Positions 29,599-38,462 of a DNA stretch of 64,000 bases are shown in pieces; position 1 is the first letter of the stretch; the number at the start of each line of letters is the position of its first letter. The notes under the pieces are model-generated. The model made no database searches. It had not been told where the DNA came from and worked only from the letters and a program-made list of their open reading frames with translations. The position numbers and the translations under genes are program-made. This stretch comes from an uncultured Bacilli bacterium (lineage in GTDB: Bacteria > Bacillota_I > Bacilli_A > ML615J-28 > CAG-313), in the NCBI GenBank assembly GCA_949879765.1, contig CATLBQ010000006.1, forward strand, positions 1 through 64,000, written 5' to 3'.

Positions 29599-30060
29599 AT
29601 GAATACACATATTGTGAGAGTCAATGAAAAAATTGAGCGAATTGCTTTAATCTATAATTTGACTGTGGATGAAATTATTAAAATCAATCATCACATCCAA
29701 GATTGGGATCATTTGATACCAGGAACAAAAATTAGACTTCCAGAAATACCTGAAATTGTTCAAACAGAATTAGACAATACGGAGCCTTTTATTGAGGAAT
29801 ACTATCCAAAAATTGATATCGAATCATTACAGACAAAAATCAAACAAGAATCAGTTGTTAATGCATCGCAAAGTATGGACAATGTGACTATGGATAAAAT
29901 AGAAGAAAAGGTATCCACGCTAGAAGAAACAACAGAAGCACCAAAAAAACCAAAACCTAAAGTCATCTACCCCACGTATCCTCCTTATTATATGAATGGG
30001 TATTATCCACCCTATTACCCCAATGGCTATTATCGGTCTACACGTAAAAAGAAAAAGTAA
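29599..30060 (+). CDS. LysM-domain protein with Tyr/Pro-rich C-terminus (SafA-like spore-coat candidate)
   Basis: N-terminal LysM (ERIALIYNLTVDEIIKINHHIQDWDHLIPGTKIRLP) and YPTYPPYYMNGYYPPYYPNGYY tail. Confidence 0.7.
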   Translation: MNTHIVRVNEKIERIALIYNLTVDEIIKINHHIQDWDHLIPGTKIRLPEIPEIVQTELDNTEPFIEEYYPKIDIESLQTKIKQESVVNASQSMDNVTMDKIEEKVSTLEETTEAPKKPKPKVIYPTYPPYYMNGYYPPYYPNGYYRSTRKKKK

Positions 30061-30290
30061 GAATGGATATGAAAATAAAAAGACTCCTTGTAGGGCCTTT
30101 TTGTTTTTTTAGAAAAGGATATAGGAATTCTTCGATGATGATCCAATCTAGAGCGATAAAGATAGGTTATTGCATAGAAAATAAAAGTAGGATGCTATGT
30201 GGAAAAGAAAGGTACTTGAAAAATTGAAAAAAATATGGTATAATGTAATCAAATGAGAAGATAAAAATATATCAAAATGGAGGATCATCA

Positions 30291-31772
30291 ATGAAAAAAA
30301 TAATGATAATGGGAGCCATTTGTACTATAATTCTTTTAATGAGTTGTGTAGGATGTAAAAAGAAAACGGAATGTGAAAAGCATGGGCACCAATATGAGGA
30401 AAAGACACCAACCACTAACGTATGTACAAGATGTGGGTACATAGAATTTGCTTCTGAATCAGAGATTCGAAAGAATTTATCATCTTTTGATATTAGTATT
30501 AATATCAATGGGATAACTTATCGTTTGATTCGCTGTAAAGAAGGATATTATTATGCTAATGGTAAAGAAAATGTTTATGGTTATTATGATGCAATCAAAA
30601 ATGAATCCTATAGTGTTGATTTACTTAAACAACAGAAGATAAAAGTAATCGGTAATTATGACTTTTCTTCACAAATAGAAGATATATTTTATGTATTGCT
30701 ATACCATTTGAGCAGTGATACAATTCAAGGATTATCTACAAGAGAAACTCAGTATTTAGATCGAGACGTCATAGAGTATTATCGTGATTCTACAGAATAT
30801 GAAGAAGTTTACCGGATAGACAATGAAACAGGAGCTTGCTTATATTTTAGTTTAGGTAATTCACTAAAAAAAGTGATTTGTAAAGTAGAAAGTATGTCTA
30901 TAGAAAATGTTGATTTAGAACCATATCAGTCTTATGAATCTTTACAATACGTGGATTTATCTACATTTATTCCCGAAAATCAAGTCATTGAAAATCTTAA
31001 AAACTATCATATTCAATTGACAATTCAAGATAAAGAATTTCAATTTATTTCAGCTACGAATGGATATTATTATGAAGGTAATCAACAAGGATACTTATAT
31101 GATAGTGTAGAGATGAAATGGTATAAAATTGATCATCATACAAAAACCAAGATGCTTTCCGAAGATACGATAGAATTAGAACAAATTGAGAATGAATTGT
31201 TTAAGACATTGACGAGTCATCTCACAAATATTCAGTTAAATTTTTATGCTAAAGATGATACTGAATATATTGGAAGGAAGGTGCATGCTTATGAACGGGT
31301 GACAGTCACAAGTCATATTACGCTAAAAGAATATTATTATGTTGATGTAGAAACTGGAGCGTGTTTGAAAAAAGAAGTCAATACCGCTAAAGCAGTTGTA
31401 ACAAAATTTGAATTGGTAGGGAATATAGATGAATTTTTAAACTATAAGACAGTTGAAAATAATCAATATAAAGAATGGCCTAAGGATCATCCTTATGTAG
31501 AAGGAATATCACCAATTGAATATGGTACTTTCTACTTTGGACAACATACTGAAGATGGACTTCAAATTGGATATAAGGATATACAGAGTAACCATTATTT
31601 GTTAATCAAAGAAAGAATTGTAGCTGCCGGATTTATACTTAATCCAGAAGAAGATACTTTTTCTGATTACAAGTATTATAGAGCAACTAATGATCAACAA
31701 ATAGAAGTTACAATAGAATATACACCAAGTACAGGTATTTTACTGTTGTTCTTTACAGAAGTGGCATCATAA
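30291..31772 (+). CDS. Uncharacterised lipoprotein with internal duplication
   Basis: Signal peptide, lipobox; repeated NL..(~45 aa)..GYYY and Y.(I/V)D.ETGACL motifs in two halves. Confidence 0.7.
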   Translation: MKKIMIMGAICTIILLMSCVGCKKKTECEKHGHQYEEKTPTTNVCTRCGYIEFASESEIRKNLSSFDISININGITYRLIRCKEGYYYANGKENVYGYYDAIKNESYSVDLLKQQKIKVIGNYDFSSQIEDIFYVLLYHLSSDTIQGLSTRETQYLDRDVIEYYRDSTEYEEVYRIDNETGACLYFSLGNSLKKVICKVESMSIENVDLEPYQSYESLQYVDLSTFIPENQVIENLKNYHIQLTIQDKEFQFISATNGYYYEGNQQGYLYDSVEMKWYKIDHHTKTKMLSEDTIELEQIENELFKTLTSHLTNIQLNFYAKDDTEYIGRKVHAYERVTVTSHITLKEYYYVDVETGACLKKEVNTAKAVVTKFELVGNIDEFLNYKTVENNQYKEWPKDHPYVEGISPIEYGTFYFGQHTEDGLQIGYKDIQSNHYLLIKERIVAAGFILNPEEDTFSDYKYYRATNDQQIEVTIEYTPSTGILLLFFTEVAS

Positions 31773-31875
31773 ATGAGGAGATAAATATCTCCTTTTTTTG
31801 ATAGAAAAGGGCTTTTTTCTTTGGAATCACCAAAAGTTATGGTAAAATACAAGAAAAGACAAAGGAGGTGGGCAG

Positions 31876-34608
31876 ATGAGTGTAAAAGAGTATAATACGT
31901 TTTCTGGCCGTATTCGTGAAAGTCTGTTAGAGGATATTCAAGACGAAGAGATGGTCCAAGAATGGTTTGTGAGAATCATTTCTTTGCAATTTTTGATTGC
32001 TAAGGGCATTTTACCCAATTATCAAAACGGAACAAAGGAAGAAGTCATATCGTATTGTGAGATAGAAAATAAGCTATTTCCTCATATTTTTCCAACACAT
32101 ATGGACAAATTAGAAAAGGATTATCCCAAACATTTTTTTACGGTAGAACAAAAAGCTGAATTATCATATCAAATCAATCAACAAACACCCATTGAGCACT
32201 TTGGTGAGTATCTAGAAGATTTTAGGGATCACGAACGGTATCATACTTTTACATCTACGTTACGCAATAGTGATACTCTAGTTGATGAGAAAAATATTTT
32301 TGCGGCTACCCAAATTTTTACCCCTCATATGGTTTGTCAATATATGGTAGATAATACCATTCATACGAAAAATAATTTGTATCATTTGGCTTCATCCCAT
32401 TCTAAACCAGTTGACTTAACTGATTTTACGATAATTGATCCTTGTCTTGGAACAGGCAATATTTTACTTGCTGCTTTACAAAAGTTGATTCAAAAGTATC
32501 AAGAAGAAACAGCGTATCCGCTTGTTGAAATCTATAAACGCATTTATGATCAACATTTGTATGGGTTAGATATTGATGCTACTGTGATTTGCATTGCGAA
32601 ATTTATTTTTGTGATAAAAGCCTTTGAGGATGATCCTACATTTTTAGAACCACGTCATTACACTGTTCCTCACTTTCACTGGATTCCTCAAACTACGAAA
32701 AAAGATTATACAAAACATAAAGCAATAGATGCCATCATTTCTTTATTTCAAAGTGCTAGTTTAAGAGGAAGTTTAATTCAAATTCCAGATTGTCTTCATT
32801 TTCCAAAGGATAAGATGGAAATCTATCCTATTTTAAAGAGATTGTATGATCCTTTTATTCTCCTTCAAAAAAAATATGATGTTGTTTTAATGAATCCGCC
32901 TTATATGGGAAGAAAAGTATTACCGAAAGAAATGCTTGGATATTTAAATCAATATTATTCATATGGTAAATCAGAATTGTATACCGCATTCATTGAAAGA
33001 GGGATTCACTTTTTAAAGCCATCTGGCCTGCTTTCAATGATTACGCTCCACACATGGATGTTTATTCGCTCATTTGCTGCCTTGCGTTATCATCTATTGA
33101 AACATTACCAGTTAACTTCTGTCTTACATCTTGGAAAAAATACCTTTGATAATCTCAATGCATATAATGCACTTGCTATGGCCTTTGTATTGGAAAAACA
33201 ATCACCTTATACCAATACTTGCTTTGTGCAGTTATCGCAATATGATACAATAGAAGAAAAAGAAAAGGGTTTTTTTGAAAAATCAAATTATTATTATCAT
33301 GCGCAAACAAAAATATTAGCAATGGAAAATTATGCTTTTACGTATTGGATAAGTGATCGTGCATTTGATATTTTAAAACATGCCCCGAAATTAGGAAGTA
33401 TTTCCCAAATTCGTCAAGGACTAGCAACAGGGGATAACAAAACTTTTTTACGTATGTGGTATGAGGTCCCACCTCACGAAATAGGATATCATGCAGATAG
33501 TATTGATGCTTTTTGGAGAAGTGGTAAAACATATGCTCCTTATAACAAAGGAGGAGATCAAACAAGATGGTATAGTACAAGTGGCGTAGTGATTCGTTTT
33601 GATCAAGCGGCCTATCAACAACTTCTTTCTCAAGGCAATCATTTGCCATCTCGTCAATACTATTTTCAAAAGGGAATTACGTGGTCGCTATTTGGATTCA
33701 ATAGTTTTAATGTCCGATATAAAGAAGAAGGATATGTATTTGATGTATCTGGTTCCTCTCTTTTTGCCAAAGAAGAAGACATACTTTATTTTCTTGGTTT
33801 TTTGTCTAGCTCTGTTGCATTTTATTTTCTTTCATTATTAGCTCCAACAGTAAATTTTCAAGTAGGAAATATTGCGAGTCTACCCATTTTAATTGATGAG
33901 CAAAAAAAAGAGGAGGTCAGTGCTATAGTCAATCAATTGATTGATTTAGCCAAGTTATTAGATCAAGAAAATGAATTATCTTGGAATTTTAAACCCTACT
34001 GGATACAACTAAAAGGAATGTCGTTTTCTGCTGCTCTAACGCAATATCAAATGTATATTGATGAAATTCAAAATCGGATGGAGCAACTAGAACAACGAAT
34101 GGATACAAAGTTTCAGTCCATTTATCAAATGCAAGTCCCACCACTAGCTCAGGTCAAAAGACAACACCAATCGAACAAAGAAAAGACGAAAAGATTCCTT
34201 TCCTATTTGGCTGGAATGGTTTTAGGTAGATATACAGATCCAGTATACAAAAGCGTATTAGATCACACAAAATTTATTGAATTGGATGTCTTTATTCTAG
34301 AAGTGAGTAGGCTGCTTACCTTGCTGTTTACTGAAACAGCTGAAAAAGAAGTAGAGGATATTCTTGGATATCGTCTTGAAACTTATTTTTCTAATTATTT
34401 TGCGAAAGAGCATATCAAAATGTATCACTATTTGCCAATTTACTGGTATAAAAAAATAAATGATAAACTTTATATAGGATATTACCATACGTTAACGCAA
34501 CAAGTTACGATTGATAAAGCACAAGGGATTCGAGAAAATTATTGCCAAAATCAATTGGCATATCGTCTTGATAAATCAGGATATGATAAAATAGATATAT
34601 CCCTTTAA
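31876..34608 (+). CDS. PglX-like adenine-specific DNA methyltransferase (class I SAM, NPPY)
   Basis: AATQIFTPHMVCQYMVDN, DPCLGTGNIL (motif I), DVVLMNPPYMGRK (motif IV); 910 aa. Confidence 0.82.
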   Translation: MSVKEYNTFSGRIRESLLEDIQDEEMVQEWFVRIISLQFLIAKGILPNYQNGTKEEVISYCEIENKLFPHIFPTHMDKLEKDYPKHFFTVEQKAELSYQINQQTPIEHFGEYLEDFRDHERYHTFTSTLRNSDTLVDEKNIFAATQIFTPHMVCQYMVDNTIHTKNNLYHLASSHSKPVDLTDFTIIDPCLGTGNILLAALQKLIQKYQEETAYPLVEIYKRIYDQHLYGLDIDATVICIAKFIFVIKAFEDDPTFLEPRHYTVPHFHWIPQTTKKDYTKHKAIDAIISLFQSASLRGSLIQIPDCLHFPKDKMEIYPILKRLYDPFILLQKKYDVVLMNPPYMGRKVLPKEMLGYLNQYYSYGKSELYTAFIERGIHFLKPSGLLSMITLHTWMFIRSFAALRYHLLKHYQLTSVLHLGKNTFDNLNAYNALAMAFVLEKQSPYTNTCFVQLSQYDTIEEKEKGFFEKSNYYYHAQTKILAMENYAFTYWISDRAFDILKHAPKLGSISQIRQGLATGDNKTFLRMWYEVPPHEIGYHADSIDAFWRSGKTYAPYNKGGDQTRWYSTSGVVIRFDQAAYQQLLSQGNHLPSRQYYFQKGITWSLFGFNSFNVRYKEEGYVFDVSGSSLFAKEEDILYFLGFLSSSVAFYFLSLLAPTVNFQVGNIASLPILIDEQKKEEVSAIVNQLIDLAKLLDQENELSWNFKPYWIQLKGMSFSAALTQYQMYIDEIQNRMEQLEQRMDTKFQSIYQMQVPPLAQVKRQHQSNKEKTKRFLSYLAGMVLGRYTDPVYKSVLDHTKFIELDVFILEVSRLLTLLFTETAEKEVEDILGYRLETYFSNYFAKEHIKMYHYLPIYWYKKINDKLYIGYYHTLTQQVTIDKAQGIRENYCQNQLAYRLDKSGYDKIDISL

Positions 34609-34613
34609 AATTG

Positions 34614-35372
34614 TCATTCTCTTGGTTCTTCATCAGGCATAGTATGGAATCGAGATAAAAAGGCTTTTGTTCTTTCTTCTTTTGGATGATTGAATACCTT
34701 ATCTGGAGTACCTTCTTCGACAATATAGCCATTGTCCATGAAAATCACTCGAGTGGAAACTTCTTTTGCAAATGCCATTTCATGGGTCACAATCACAAGC
34801 GTTTTTCCAGTAGATTTGAGACCTTGAATCGAAGCTAGGACTTCACCCACCATTTCTGGATCTAGTGCACTGGTTGGTTCATCAAATAAAATCACATCAG
34901 GATTCATACATAAACTTCTCGCAATTGCAACGCGTTGTTTTTGCCCACCAGATAAAGTAGCTACTGCCGCATGGGCTTTTTCTTGCATACCAACCAATGC
35001 AAGGTTAGCAAGAGCAATTTGTTCTGCCTCTTTTTTGGGCATTTTCAATACTTTTCTTGGCCCTAACGTACAATTGTGTAAGACATTATAATGGGGAAAT
35101 AAATGAAATGATTGGAAAACCATACTAATTTTAGAGCGAATCAAAGCGTGATGTTTTGTATTGGCTATAATATCTTCGCCTTTGAAGTAAATAGTTCCTC
35201 CTGTTGGTCGATTGAGTAAATTGATTGAGCGAAGAAGCGTCGACTTACCAGAACCACTTGGTCCAATAATAGAAATAATTTCACCAGGCATAATATCAAT
35301 ATTAATATCTTCTAAAATAACCTTTTGGTCAAACTCCTGATGTAAATGTTGAATTTGAATAATTGGTTCCAT
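34614..35372 (-). CDS. Amino-acid ABC transporter ATP-binding protein (probably lysine)
   Basis: [50 protein letters not shown]. Confidence 0.93.
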   Translation of the reverse strand: MEPIIQIQHLHQEFDQKVILEDINIDIMPGEIISIIGPSGSGKSTLLRSINLLNRPTGGTIYFKGEDIIANTKHHALIRSKISMVFQSFHLFPHYNVLHNCTLGPRKVLKMPKKEAEQIALANLALVGMQEKAHAAVATLSGGQKQRVAIARSLCMNPDVILFDEPTSALDPEMVGEVLASIQGLKSTGKTLVIVTHEMAFAKEVSTRVIFMDNGYIVEEGTPDKVFNHPKEERTKAFLSRFHTMPDEEPRE

Positions 35373-35382
35373 AAGTTTACTC

Positions 35383-36096
35383 CTAATTTGAACTAGTTAG
35401 TGCTTTTGTTGGAGCACCGATGCGTTTTTCGATTTTTCTCAATAAGAATGAGAAAAATAAAGTTAACCCTAAATACAGAATTGCGGCTATCGTCATAGGT
35501 TCGACAAATAAACTATATTTACTACCTGCAATCTTACACGCATTGTATAAATCAACAATCATAATGACACTCAAAACAGAAGTATCTTTGATATTTACAA
35601 TTAATTCATTGCCGATAGAGGCCATCGCATTCTTTAATGCTTGTGGCAAGCGAATATAAAAGAATGTTTGAAAACTTGTCATACCAATTGATAATCCCGC
35701 TTCAGTTTGATCATTTTGCACACTTTGAATTCCTCCACGTACAACCTCTGTGAGATAAGCTGAAGTATTGAGTGTGACTGTAAATAGTCCCGCAACAATC
35801 GGTGTCCAGTGAATTCCCATTTTATAAAAGGAATAGTAAAATATAACAGCTTGTACAATCATCGGCGTACCTCGAAAGATTGTGACATAGATGTGAATGC
35901 AAGTCTGGGCTATTTTTCGGATCATTTTTTTTCCGTTTGTTTCAAACAAAGAAGCGTTGAGGCTTTGAATACTTCCTAAAAATAAAGCAATGACTAACCC
36001 AAGAAGGGTACCCACAATAGATAACAGTAAAGTTACCCCCACGCCTTTTAAAATAAGGATACCATATTCTTGTAATATTAAACGAAAAAACGCCAT
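35383..36096 (-). CDS. Amino-acid ABC transporter permease
   Basis: HisM/GlnP-type: [50 protein letters not shown]. Confidence 0.93.
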   Translation of the reverse strand: MAFFRLILQEYGILILKGVGVTLLLSIVGTLLGLVIALFLGSIQSLNASLFETNGKKMIRKIAQTCIHIYVTIFRGTPMIVQAVIFYYSFYKMGIHWTPIVAGLFTVTLNTSAYLTEVVRGGIQSVQNDQTEAGLSIGMTSFQTFFYIRLPQALKNAMASIGNELIVNIKDTSVLSVIMIVDLYNACKIAGSKYSLFVEPMTIAAILYLGLTLFFSFLLRKIEKRIGAPTKALTSSN

Positions 36097-36929
36097 TAGT
36101 TTTCACCAGCGTTTACAGCATTTTCCATATAAGTATCGCGCATTTCTGGGCTAATTTTGGCTAATGCTTGATTGATTTTTTCACAAAGAGAAGTATCCAC
36201 TTTGCGTAACCCAACAGAAACGATGGTATCTGCTTCATTTAAATCAAATGCTTCATCTAGTGCAAAATAAGTTAGTGCCTCATCTCTTGAAACAAGTCCT
36301 TTTCCCACAGGTTCTTCTAAAACGGTGAGATCGGCTACGTTCGATTTAATTGCATTGACAATCAAAGGAATGGTCTCTAAGCCTTGTAAATAAGTGCAAT
36401 GAGCATTCTTTTGACTGATTTGTTTGGCCAAAGTATCATAAGTTGTAGACAATTGTCCAATTACTTTTGCACCACTCAATTGTTGAAATGTCTTGGCATT
36501 GACATAAGGAGAATCTTTAAGGCATAGTAAAACATGTTTAGAATGATAGTAAGCATCACTGAATTGAATAGAAAGCTTTCTTTCATCGGTTGGACTCATT
36601 CCCGCAATGATAGCATCAATAGCGCCCGAGTCAAGTGCAGAAATAAGACCATCAAAACTGATTTTCTTGATGACAAGGGTATAGCCTAATTCCTTACAAA
36701 TCGCTTTAGCCATTTGTACGTCATATCCTTCCGCATACCCACCAGATACATTTTCTACGGGATAATTGGTTTCGGTTTTTGTGGTTTCAAGCCAGTTGAA
36801 TGGTGCATAATCACATTCAAGGCCAACAACAAGCGTCTTTTTTGTTTCATCAAATTTTACTTTTTTACAACTGGTTACCGATAATACCATTAAAAAAAGC
36901 ATACCTACATACATTATTTTTTTCATCAT
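36096..36929 (-). CDS. Amino-acid ABC transporter substrate-binding lipoprotein
   Basis: Lipobox SVTSC; SBP family 3 motifs (VVGLECDYAPFNW, GYDVQMAKAI, FDGLISALDSGAIDAIIAGMSPTDERK). Confidence 0.92.
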   Translation of the reverse strand: MMKKIMYVGMLFLMVLSVTSCKKVKFDETKKTLVVGLECDYAPFNWLETTKTETNYPVENVSGGYAEGYDVQMAKAICKELGYTLVIKKISFDGLISALDSGAIDAIIAGMSPTDERKLSIQFSDAYYHSKHVLLCLKDSPYVNAKTFQQLSGAKVIGQLSTTYDTLAKQISQKNAHCTYLQGLETIPLIVNAIKSNVADLTVLEEPVGKGLVSRDEALTYFALDEAFDLNEADTIVSVGLRKVDTSLCEKINQALAKISPEMRDTYMENAVNAGEN

Positions 36930-36950
36930 CATACCTCCAATAGTGTTTAT

Positions 36951-36982
36951 AAAAAAACAAAAAAGCGTGAAGACGCTTTTTA
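36951..36982 (-). terminator. Intrinsic terminator downstream of lysine riboswitch
   Basis: Reverse complement AAAAAGCGTCTTCACGCTTTTTTGTTTTTTT. Confidence 0.8.
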
Positions 36983-37006
36983 TTAATCCATTAGAATTGA
37001 TGAAAA

Positions 37007-37165
37007 CCAACTAGCGCCTCTACTTACGTAGGAGTGTTATAAGTATTTCTTATAACCCCATAAGATATGTATGCCTAAATATCTTATTCGGCGATGATTA
37101 CCTTTTACATTTTTCATTGCATGCCTGCTCCAAATGCTACTCATTTGCATCGCTACCTCTATTCA
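37007..37165 (-). ncRNA. Lysine riboswitch (L box)
   Basis: Reverse complement AGAGGTAGCGATGCAAATGAGTAGCATTTGGAGCAGG...AAAAGGTAATCATCGCCGAATAAG...CTCCTACGTAAGTAGAGGCGCTAG; conserved AGAGGT, GAGTA, TCGCCGAA and AGAGGCGCTA elements. Confidence 0.9.
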
Positions 37166-37248
37166 CTTTTTTGCATTTTAATTATAATTGAATGAATAAT
37201 GAATGTCAAAATAAATGCTTTGATAAAAAATAGGATGCGATTTGATGA

Positions 37249-37506
37249 TCAATTGGGGGTATTTACGGGATAGGTATAAGGGTATGGTTGTGGATATGGA
37301 TAGGGTTGAGGATAAGGGTATGGATATGGCACAGCTTGTGGATAGTAATAGGGCTGAGGTTGGTTGTAGGGTACATAGGTAGTTTGATTGTTACAACAAC
37401 CATTTCTACCGCCTAACCAAAATGGTGCAGTAATGATGGCTGCCCCAGCCAATATAGGAAGCCACAAACGGGGCTGTTGTTGATAGGGAAAATAATTTCT
37501 ATACAT
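37249..37506 (-). CDS. Small Tyr/Pro-rich protein, possible spore-surface component
   Basis: 85 aa; YPYPYPQPYPYPQPYPYTYP tail; RBS present. Confidence 0.6.
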   Translation of the reverse strand: MYRNYFPYQQQPRLWLPILAGAAIITAPFWLGGRNGCCNNQTTYVPYNQPQPYYYPQAVPYPYPYPQPYPYPQPYPYTYPVNTPN

Positions 37507-37556
37507 AATACGACTCCTTCCTTATTATATAATATGAAAGGAAGGAAGAAGTGGTG

Positions 37557-38354
37557 CTATATGATTTCTACATATTGATAAATATATTCTTCTAATGTCA
37601 GATTGGATTGATAGATGATAGTAGCAATCGATACACCAACATATCGAAAATGCCAAGATTCATAAGGATAACCTGTAATATGTTCTTTTCCTTTTGGATA
37701 ACGCAAGATAAACCCAAAGCGATGGGCATTGTCTTTTAGAAAATGAAATTCAGCCGTTTGTTCAAAATATTCAGAAAGACCAGTATCTAAAGTAGCGATA
37801 TCAAGGGCACAACCTGTTTGATGTTCAGATGCACCAGGCTTAGCCACATAATCAGGATTTTTGGCTTGTTCGTATAAATGACTCTGATAGGCATATGAGC
37901 GGTAAGCAGAAAAAATGACCAACTCTAGTCCTAATGAAGTAGCTTCTGTAAATAATTGTTGATACATTTCTTGGGTTTTTTGATCAATCAACATCACTTC
38001 TGATTGACGATGAATTTTAGGTAAAGTGACTTTTTCTAATTGATGTGGGGTAAAATCCGCTTTCAAACGAAAATAGGGATTGACAAATAAATGATGCTCA
38101 CCAAAAGAAAAACTATCATAGTCCCCCTTTTTTAAAAAAGAAGGATGATTGACGAGATTTAAAGTATAGATTAGATTATGATTTTGTTGATAGAGCTGTT
38201 CATATTGTGTATATAGGGCAGGCTGAAAACTACTATACTGCGAAATCTCGGCATAAAATGGATTTGGTTTTTCTTTTTGTAGGAAAGAACACTGGTATAA
38301 TCCAAAGAAAGTAAAACAAGTTAACATAAAGCAACAACTTTTTAATGGCTTCAT
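37557..38354 (-). CDS. M15 family D-alanyl-D-alanine carboxypeptidase (VanY-like)
   Basis: SAYRSYAYQSHLY, PGASEHQTGCALDIA, YESWHFRYVG. Confidence 0.9.
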   Translation of the reverse strand: MKPLKSCCFMLTCFTFFGLYQCSFLQKEKPNPFYAEISQYSSFQPALYTQYEQLYQQNHNLIYTLNLVNHPSFLKKGDYDSFSFGEHHLFVNPYFRLKADFTPHQLEKVTLPKIHRQSEVMLIDQKTQEMYQQLFTEATSLGLELVIFSAYRSYAYQSHLYEQAKNPDYVAKPGASEHQTGCALDIATLDTGLSEYFEQTAEFHFLKDNAHRFGFILRYPKGKEHITGYPYESWHFRYVGVSIATIIYQSNLTLEEYIYQYVEII

Positions 38355-38462
38355 TTGATCACCTCTATATTAGTATGAAATAAAAAAATACTAATATTCT
38401 ATATTTTTTTCGAATTTTGTGGTAAAATAATAAAAAGAAGAAAATAAAAGGAGTTGTAGCAA

